Shown: positions 8,723 through 14,691 of the stretch, in pieces
Layout: each line of letters begins with the position of its first letter
Numbering within the stretch: position 1 is the first letter of the stretch
Assembly: GCA_004151065.3 (NCBI GenBank)
Contig: NWUY0300075106.1
Span: forward strand, 1 to 14,691
DNA length: 14,691 nucleotides
Direction: 5' to 3'
From: Larix sibirica
Taxonomy: Eukaryota > Streptophyta > Pinopsida > Pinales > Pinaceae
Translations under genes and position numbers: made by a program
Notes under the pieces: generated by a model
The model's input: the letters and a program-made list of their open reading frames with translations, nothing else
Database searches by the model: none
Told to the model about the DNA's origin: nothing

Positions 8723-8888
8723 TCTATGATTCCTGAGCTTCTGGCATATTTGTATTCGTGGATTACCTTTATTAGCATGAAACCTTTAACCTCTATAGTG
8801 TGTGATCTATGAATCCTGAGATTCTGGCATATTTGTATTCATGGATTACCTTTCTTAGCATGAAACCTTTAATCTCGACAGTTTTCCA
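8723..8888. repeat. 83-bp tandem duplication
   Basis: Copies at 8723-8805 and 8806-8888 share TCTATGA, CCTGAG, TTCTGGCATATTTGTATTC, GGATTACCTTT and AGCATGAAACCTTTAA, with scattered substitutions and no obvious change of length in the core. The open frame at 8809-8991 is only a reading of this repeat and its flank. Confidence 0.85.
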
Positions 8889-8913
8889 TTTACGTTATAT
8901 AATACTTCTTATA

Positions 8914-9208
8914 GGTATGGCATGTTGGATGACTACTGGTTGGTATGGCCTGTTTGCATCCATCTCAAAAACCTTGGATTTTGTTGTTTAGAGTAGTGCA
9001 TTCATGCGTGGTTCTGTTGTGTACAGTGGTGCATTCATGTGTGGTTTTGGCATATTTCATGTGTGTTTATGGCCTATGCAATTCTTTATCATTATGATTT
9101 GAAGGATTTTTATGGGTACGGCATGTTCGATGACTACTGATCGGTATGGTCTGTTCACATTCACTTCTAAAACCCATGGATTCTGCAGTGTAGATTGGTG
9201 CATTCTTA
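8914..9208. repeat. Pair of about 95-bp direct repeats spaced 201 bp apart
   Basis: About 8914-9007 and 9115-9208 are related: both contain GGTAYGGCATGTT, GATGACTACTG, GGTATGG and CTGTT, then a C/T-rich stretch, AAAACC, TGGATT and GTGCATTC. The spacer holds a further short duplication: GCATTCATG at 8998 recurs at 9031, followed in both cases by YGTGGTT. With the 83-bp duplication just upstream, this makes a cluster of unrelated short duplications over about 1.1 kb. Confidence 0.75.
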
Positions 9209-9223
9209 TGTTGTTAATATGGC

Positions 9224-9427
9224 CTATATTCCAAACTTTCCTGAATGAATTTCATTATCATCGGTCTTCTGTTCTTTACCTTCTTCATCTCCTGCCTTCT
9301 CCATAATGACTCTCATGAAATTATCCTGAGCCGCTACAACCAACCCAATCGTCCGCTTCTCTGTTAATTGCATTTCCTCTTCATAAACAATTTGGTCATA
9401 TACAATTGATGTAGTGGCGAAGACCAT
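9224..9427 (-). pseudogene. Fragment resembling a plant RsgA-type ribosome-biogenesis GTPase (OB-fold start)
   Basis: The minus-strand frame from ATG at 9425-9427 reads RTIGLVVAAQDNFMRVIMEK at residues 25-44, then an acidic Glu/Lys-rich loop and a stop at 9224-9226. From memory, plant organellar RsgA-like circularly permuted GTPases start their OB fold with a phrase close to 'GTVAAAQANFMRVIV', before an acidic insert and 'LLCVVRA'. Here the frame ends before that next strand, and I find no GTPase motifs (NKxD, GxxGxGKS, DxPG) elsewhere on this strand. An AAG-GTAAAG within the acidic loop could be an old splice donor, so it may be a lone exon. Bacterial RsgA acts in late small-subunit maturation. 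This piece encodes too little to act, and the assignment rests on one short phrase. Confidence 0.35.
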
Positions 9428-10417
9428 TATAGGATTGATTAACGCTCATTTTAGAGCGGATGGAAAACAATGAAATATTAAACCGCATAACGCAAACACA
9501 AAAATTTCACATACACATTAAAAACAATTCATGGACTGCAACAATTTAGATAATACCCTCTGGGCTCTGGAAGAGAAAGTTGATCACCAAGCTGGGTGTA
9601 AGTGCAAACCATGCCACACCATCTTCTTCTTTCATACCACCTGAAACTATTGGTGACTTCCCTGAATCCATCGATTGTCTCGTTTCCAAATTCCTTCCGG
9701 TTTTTTAGAGAATGTTTGCATGGAGGGATCGCTAAACATAACTGGACGTGTTAATATATCCATAGTCCGCCTAAAAATACATAGTTAGTTAGTGATCATA
9801 GAAACTCAGTTTTACTAAATTACTACTCTATTTCACCATGTCATGTTCCCACCTTCTGTCAATAATTTTCAGCTTGTTTCGAGGCACTTTATTGATTATA
9901 GAATTTTTAATGATTTTGTTCCATATTAATTAGGCATTGAACTTGACAAATGACTATATAGTCTGCTGTAGATCAAATTTCCATGTAGTATCTTGAGAAT
10001 ATTATAAATACTAATAACAAACAAATGGTAGAAGAATACTGAAAAGTTACCATAGCTATTGTATTAAATGGGTCTTTATCAAGGGGCGTTGGAATAGAAC
10101 AATAAATTTGACATATATTTATCATAAAAAAAAATTAGTGATTTGATTAAAAAAATTGAAATTAAGGATTATATAATTCTCTACCAGGAGCATTGGAACT
10201 GGGGAATAGGGTTGTAATAATTGTATGAAAATACAATTGAAAAATATTCAAGTTCTTAGTTTGATCCGGTGCTCACTTTCGAAGATCAAACCATTTCGTG
10301 GAATTGTGACCTATGGTTAGAGGACTATCAGATGATAATGTTCCCTCTTGCATCAGGAGCTGGAGCGAAGGAAGGTTAGGCATTTCACTGGTAATTATAT
10401 ATCTATGCAAGCCAAAC
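9428..10417. other. No supported gene; short overlapping open frames on the minus strand
   Basis: Between about 9530 and 9790 the minus strand is open in overlapping frames. One reads MDILTRPVMFSDPSMQTFSK; another reads MDSGKSPIVSGGMKEEDGVA, then WFALTPSLVINFLFQSPEGI. This could be the 5' side of the gene that gave the fragment at 9224-9427, but I cannot place it in a family. From 9800 to 10260 the sequence is AT-rich. Around 10265-10375 a plus-strand frame (PVLTFEDQTISWNCDLWLED) is open for about 35 codons and otherwise unsupported. Confidence 0.35.
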
Positions 10418-10558
10418 TAACCATCCATCTACATGTCTAGACTAGGCCTCAAAAGCAAAAGGGAAACACACTTTAAAAAGGAGCTTCATGTGTGTCACGC
10501 ACAGAGCTACACCCTCCTTAATCCGCAGGTAATATGCTTGGAAAGTGCACGAGTGAAG
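10418..10558. repeat. 141-bp direct repeat, copy 1
   Basis: It aligns without gaps to 10710-10850 at an offset of 292. I count 14 mismatches in 141 positions, about 90% identity. It starts TAACCATCCATCTACATGTC and ends GTGCACGAGTGAAG. Relative to copy 2, several CpG sites here read TpG or CpA, so this copy looks more deaminated. Confidence 0.9.
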
Positions 10559-10709
10559 ATGGAAGCACAAAGAACAAAATTGTTCATGCAATAAGGACCA
10601 TGTGGCAAGCATACACTCCCATTTGTTGGAGTATTCCATAGGTAACACCTGGTATGTAAAAGTGTCTAGACAAGTGTTCTGATGATGTTCAGTGGAGATA
10701 TACTATGAA

Positions 10710-10850
10710 TAACCATCCATCTACATGTCTAGACCAAGCCTCAAAAGAGAGAGCGAAACACACTTTAAAAAGGAGCTTCATGCGTGCCACGCGCAGAGCT
10801 GCGCCCTCCTTAATCCGCGAGTAATATGCTTGGCAAGTGCACGAGTGAAG
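10710..10850. repeat. 141-bp direct repeat, copy 2
   Basis: Partner of 10418-10558. Its core (GCGTGCCACGCGCAGAGCTG at about 10782-10801) keeps CpG sites that are lost in copy 1. The minus strand of this copy is open across its length (CQAYYSRIKEGAALRVARMK and on), whereas copy 1 has a TAG in place of a TGG. Most differences would change the amino acid, so selection on that frame is unlikely. Confidence 0.9.
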
Positions 10851-10895
10851 TAATCAACTTAAAAAATAATGTATGCTTGTTGGAAGTTGTGATAG

Positions 10896-11180
10896 CTATA
10901 ACAAACAATAAATAATTTCCACCTTTTTATTGTCTTTACAGAGCAATTTGCTCATTCTATCCTTGAGCTTAAAATCGATTTCTTTCAAACAAATTTGGGT
11001 CATAAGGACATTATTTTGTTTGGCAATGCACACCGTGTTTTTCCTTATCTGTTTTTCTAATTTCATTGTTGGAAGTTGTACATTAAACTCCCACAACATC
11101 TAATGTACCTCATATTCTCCCAATGCATCGAGGATTTTGTGAGCATCTTCAATAATTGAAGACACAAGCTTTTTAACGCA
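10896..11180 (-). pseudogene. Decayed coding-like frame, unrecognised
   Basis: One minus-strand frame runs from just after a TGA at 11181-11183 to a TAG at 10896-10898, broken only by a TAG at 11100-11102 (where a CAG would fit). It reads KKLVSSIIEDAHKILDALGE before the stop, then MLWEFNVQLPTMKLEKQIRK and later LMTQICLKEIDFKLKDRMSK. The composition (Lys, Glu, Leu, amphipathic) suggests a helical protein. I know no family match. On the same strand, AAAG-GTAAGT at about 11183-11192 is a good splice-donor consensus, but it lies upstream of this frame rather than at its end, so it does not help define an exon. Confidence 0.3.
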
Positions 11181-11183
11181 TCA

Positions 11184-11885
11184 CTTACCTTTTGTTTGCT
11201 TTAACATTCAAAGGAAAAACCATGAAAGTTCAAAGAGGGAGAACTACTGAAACGTCAACGATACACAACATATAGAAGGTTCGGTTTGAATGTTATGATG
11301 GTTGACGGTAGGCATACTAGTGAATGGAAAATAAACAAATTATATATTAAAAATTTAATCAACATAAAATATCTCTTGGTTCACATTTAGTTTTTATGCA
11401 ATGAACCATACTTCTTTTCCCATTTATTGTAATTGCTTTTCTCAATCTTGTGGATTAATCATGTATGGATTTAAAGATAACTGGGAGTTTAGCTCATGCC
11501 ATGCATCTTCCACTTCAAATCTAGGAGAACTTGTACGAAAGGACAGTTCTTAAGCGTTTAGAAAGTGTGGCATTCATAATAGTGACTTACTTTCTTTACA
11601 CGCATATACAATTTTGCTAGTTGCATTGCAACTTTCCTGTGTTTTGTTTTAATTTTGATAGAAACTTGAAGCTCTGCTTCTATCTCCTTTGTTATTATTG
11701 TAATTATTATGATATATATTATTTGTTATTCGTTATAATAAGTACATTTCCCATTTCATCTACGGTAGGATCACTATGCTCTCGAATATGAAATAAACTT
11801 GAATCACTGAAAAGATACCCATTAAATTAATGACACCAATTACAACCAATGAAGTAAAGAAACATTATAATGTTCTTAAAGTTTA
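11184..11885. other. AT-rich stretch without a recognisable feature
   Basis: I see only homopolymer-rich AT sequence, no open frame of note on either strand, and no RNA gene or repeat with clear boundaries. Confidence 0.5.
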
Positions 11886-12164
11886 ATACAATATATCATG
11901 CTTATTCCTAATATGGTTATGAAATATTTAACCAACTTTATATTTTCCTTTATAAAACTTGCTCAAAAACTTTATAGTATTTCCAAAAAATAGTGTTTAA
12001 AAAAAATTGATACACTATATCATGCTTATCAACCAATATAATAATTTTTTTATAAAATATTCAACAAATTTTATATTTTCCTTTTACTAGTTTACAGAAA
12101 TAAATAAATAAAAATTAAAGAACTTGCTCTAAAACTTAACTTTAAAGTATTTTCAATATTTTGT
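11886..12164. repeat. Imperfect AT-rich tandem duplication
   Basis: A unit at about 11886-11998 and a longer one at about 12010-12164 share, in order, ATACAMTATATCATGCTTAT, AATAT, AAATATT, CAAC or CAAM, TTTATATTTTCCTTT, AACTTGCTC, AAAACTT and GTATTT. The second copy carries about 40 extra bases, including AAATAAATAAATAAAAATTAA. Low complexity makes the exact ends uncertain. Confidence 0.6.
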
Positions 12165-12569
12165 TCAAACATAAACTTTTTTTCTTGCTATTTATAGCAT
12201 GAATCGAAGAAACTACAAATTGTATTTATCCCTTGGATAGTGTTCCACATCTACTTTTGATACCTATTACAATAGATCTATAATATGAAAACCCAACAAT
12301 CTAAAACAAAGAATAGATTCCCCGAGTCCAAATAAAAAATACTGAAATTGTCAATGGTTCCTTAATAACCAATTACATCACAAATGCTTGAATTCCTGCT
12401 AAATTTGATTAGAAAACGACAAAATGTGAAATAGTAACATGCCTGAATAGTAAGGAAAAAATCTCAGGCATTAGCAAGACCATCATGCACATAAAAGCAA
12501 TAAAGTGTTGGAAAGGAAGAACTAGTAAATCGTGAATTGACCTTCCTCCACTAACTAGTTGTTGTTGTA
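12165..12569. other. Probable 3' flank or untranslated tail of the LINE
   Basis: This stretch lies just past the LINE's RNase H stop on the minus strand. A 7-base T-run at 12177-12183 could be the remains of its poly(A) tail, giving a 3' untranslated region of about 390 bases. The partner target-site duplication would lie beyond the right edge, so this cannot be tested here. I see no other feature. Confidence 0.3.
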
Positions 12570-12962
12570 CTATTTGGAATGCATCAATCCTTCTTGTAAC
12601 CCAATACCCAATTTTGAAAATTGATCATCCCGTTGATTGTAATTCCGATAGATATGCCTGCATGTGAATTTGTGATGAGATTCAAAGATCTGGGATTTGC
12701 ATTGTTCTAATGTGGATACCTGAAGCCTCACTCTCCCATTAATCCAATCCACAACAATTTTGGAGACCCCAAAAACCTGAATAGCATAAATGCTCCGACA
12801 TAATGCAAAAACAAGATAGCCCCAAAGAGCAAGGAGTTCGGCTAGGGTATTAGTGCCCATTCCACAACTGAAGCAAAGAAGAAAATAACGCTCCTGGTTA
12901 ATGACAAGGTGTATACCCACTCCACAAGCCCCCCATTGCGTTGCCCCATCAAAAAAACCAAC
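12570..12962 (-). pseudogene. LINE C-terminal RNase H domain (RVT_3 type), catalytic Asp lost
   Basis: The domain starts DPVGFFDGATQWGACGVGIH, with the first catalytic Asp at 12948-12950. It has Glu in NTLAELLALWG at 12837-12839. The third metal ligand, expected as Asp in 'FGDSK', is Val in VFGVSK (codon 12765-12767). The fourth Asp survives in RDDQFSK at about 12624-12626. The last 116 codons (12920-12573) carry no stop, which makes this the best-preserved part of the element, although the Asp-to-Val change alone should abolish RNA cleavage. This RNase H type is known from plant L1 elements, where it removes RNA from the RNA-DNA hybrid. Confidence 0.85.
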
Positions 12963-13106
12963 AGGATCCTAGATGGATAGAATGGGAGGGATCCTATAAA
13001 GCACCTAGACTACCTTATCACCCTAAGAAAATGCTGAAAATATGTTAGTGATATACTTGCATGCTCTATCAAAGCTAAAACAGACATCTTTGAAATGGAT
13101 TTGATT

Positions 13107-13395
13107 CTAAATATGCCAAATGCCCGAAATGAAGTAGAGAGGAAAGGGAGATGAGTGAGAAACCCCCGTATACCAGTGAAACATGTAGGCCTCTAATGAG
13201 TCGTAATCCCATCTTCCCATAAGTCTAAGCATGTATGATACTTCCTCCCAGAGCTGCTGAGTAGAAGGCAAGTAGCCATCAAATGATCCATAGTTTACGC
13301 TTCCCGATAGCACAAAGAACAACCAGTAGGGCCCATGCCACCTCTTCTTGAGTAGTTCTCACCAGTCAATATCTTGTTTTCCAAATCCATCCATG
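13107..13395 (-). pseudogene. LINE zinc-finger (zf-RVT) region, frameshifted
   Basis: In the middle frame the sequence reads ENKILTGENYSRRGGMGPTG, then a CX2CX8HX4C zinc motif. Its ligands are Cys at 13319-13321, Cys at 13310-13312, His at 13283-13285 and Cys at 13268-13270; a TAA lies between the second Cys and the His. A frameshift at about 13266 leads to TQQLWEEVSYMLRLMGRWDY and PLYFISGIWHI. The zf-RVT domain lies between reverse transcriptase and RNase H in plant LINEs and LINE-like proteins, so the order here is canonical. All four metal ligands remain despite the broken frame. Confidence 0.8.
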
Positions 13396-14235
13396 TAAAG
13401 CACAAATATTAATAGTGTTCGACCAATTCCATATGCAGTGTATCCACCATCTTGACCTATATTCAATCTTTTCAAATGCAATGGATTCATAGGCCGATTT
13501 TGTAAGTACTTGTCTGTTCGAAGCATTCCAAGATCAAAGGATCTTATGCTCTAAGTTCTCTAGTTTGATGTCATCATGATGAAGAGCTGTCACATAAGAA
13601 TCTCATTTCTCGGCATCTTGAAGGACTAACTTTAACTCCCCTACCGAAAGCCAATAATCATTCCCACCGATAACAATTCCATCTTTCTTAGCATTATTTA
13701 GGTAATAGAGGCCCTTAAAGTGTAAAATTTGAAGCAATGAAAGAGAGAGTTTATACTTGTTGGCTCTTCCAATGAAAGGATCGACCCCTAGCCTCACCTG
13801 AAATCCATCACTGATATGCCAAGAAAGCCACTGATTCAAATCAAGAAAATAATCAGTTAGTCCATTCCAAATATTTGAAACAACATTTCATTTTTTGTTC
13901 TCCCTTTTCAACCAATCAGTCACAGATAGATTTTTTGGATATTTGCTTCTAATGATCTCTCCCCACAAACCATGGTCTATGAGACCCCTCCAAAAATTCT
14001 TCATTGTCAATGACTTGATGACCTAGAAAATATTCTTTATACCCAAACCCCTGAAGGCCTTCGTGACCGCTAATTTTTCCCAGGCTACAATATGCATACC
14101 AGCCTTCAACAGGGATCCAAACCAGAGGAAATTGAAAATGATCTGATGAATGAGAGTAAGGATATGTTGAGGAACCTTAGCCAGAGATAACGAAAACATC
14201 GAGATATTAAAGAGGACTGAATTGATCAATGTCAT

Positions 14236-14691
14236 CCTTCAACCCAAGGACAACCATCGTTTGCACCAAGTGTTTATCATCTTTTCGACCTTTTTCACCA
14301 ACCAAATCCAATCTAAATAGTTATAAAAATTTGGATTTAGAAAGCATCTCAGATACTTCAATCCTTCATCAAGATCCTACTATGTAAAGGGAAGAAAGGA
14401 AGAAATCTATCTCAAGACCCCCTCATCGATATTGTACTAATGAAAACTGGATTTCAGGGAGCTGATCTCCATGCTCGATGCCAAGCAGAAAGTATCAAAG
14501 ATATCTTTAAAATATTGCCACTCCAACACAGAGCCAATGCCAAATAATAAAACATCATCAACAAAGAGTAAGTGGGTTATATAATGGAAAGCAGAAAATT
14601 TGATGCATGTAATATTACCGTCCTACTTAGTGTTGATGTAATTGTAACTTCGGAATGTATTTCACCTATGTATATTGTATTCCTATAGAGA
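14236..14691 (-). pseudogene. LINE reverse transcriptase, motif C and thumb remnant
   Basis: The minus-strand frame contains YITHLLFVDDVLLFGIGS, in which FVDD (14554-14565) is the catalytic 'xxDD' box of reverse transcriptase motif C with both Asp residues kept. It continues through EWQYFKDIFDTFCLASSMEI, LDEGLKYLRCFLNPN and WLVKKVEKMINTWCKRWLSL, the usual plant L1 sequence after the palm. Stops at FH*, LR*, FT** and LG* break it. Upstream of motif C the frame is worse, with three stops in about 35 codons up to the window edge. Motifs for dNTP binding and primer grip upstream are not in the window. Confidence 0.85.

Larger units (their letters stand above)
12570..14691 (-). mobile_element. L1-type LINE, decayed 3' part of ORF2
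   Basis: On the minus strand, reading right to left, this is the second half of a plant L1 ORF2: the end of the reverse transcriptase, the connection region, a zinc finger and a terminal RNase H. It uses one frame from 14691 to about 13396, a second to about 13266, and a third to the stop at 12570-12572. About 17 in-frame stops interrupt it, many where CAG, CGA, CAA or TGG would be expected. Typical post-RT phrases are legible: MTLINSVLFNISMFSLSLAK, HQIIFNFLWFG, VAWEKLAVTKAFRGLGIKNI and WLSWHISDGFQVRLG. The endonuclease and the RT palm's first motifs lie outside the window. Such elements copy their RNA at a nicked target in the nucleus; this copy is inactive. Confidence 0.9.

Noticed and set aside
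12177-12183. T-run as the definite poly(A) end of the LINE
   Set aside because: T-runs of this length are common in this AT-rich sequence, and the matching duplication would be outside the window. Recorded only as a possibility.
1-14691. CRISPR arrays, bacterial operons, phage genes or a defence system
   Set aside because: There are no regularly spaced repeats, no runs of adjacent intact genes and no ribosome-binding sites. The relics are of plant type.

Overview
This window looks like intergenic DNA from a large, repeat-rich plant nuclear genome. Three things point that way: a plant-type Ty3/gypsy Gag-protease relic, an L1-type LINE carrying the C-terminal RNase H found in plant L1 elements, and short fragments resembling plant housekeeping genes. 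The age and density of the broken elements would suit a gymnosperm, but that is only a weak inference. I see no intact gene, rRNA, tRNA or CRISPR array. Nothing here is organised as an operon.

Layout. 2-620 (+): Gag zinc-knuckle and protease remnant of an LTR retrotransposon. 655-766: a nearly perfect 56-bp tandem duplication. 1484-1828 (+): a second, weaker gag-like relic. 2047-2402 (-): the N-terminal third of a short-chain dehydrogenase pseudogene. 3117-4414 (-): a 1.3-kb retro-inserted sequence with a perfect 14-bp target-site duplication and a poly(A) tail, carrying a decayed reading frame of about 330 codons that I do not recognise. 4429-5899: AT-rich DNA. 5900-6268 (-): a decayed open frame of unknown origin. 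6269-8048: mostly featureless. 8049-9208: several families of short duplications around a TATA-containing stretch. 9224-9427 (-): a fragment resembling the OB-fold start of a plant RsgA-type GTPase. 10418-10850: a 141-bp direct repeat pair. 10896-11180 (-): another unknown decayed frame. 11886-12164: an AT-rich imperfect repeat. 12570-14691 (-): the 3' part of a LINE ORF2 (reverse transcriptase C-terminus, zinc finger, RNase H), running off the right edge.

The parts do not work together as a pathway; the window is a record of retrotransposition and decay. Nearly all recognisable relics after 2 kb lie on the minus strand. Many of their stop codons sit where a CAG, CAA, CGA or TGG codon would be expected, as deamination of methylated cytosine would produce. 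The best candidate for something undescribed is the source gene of the 3117-4414 insertion. I found no convincing novel functional system.
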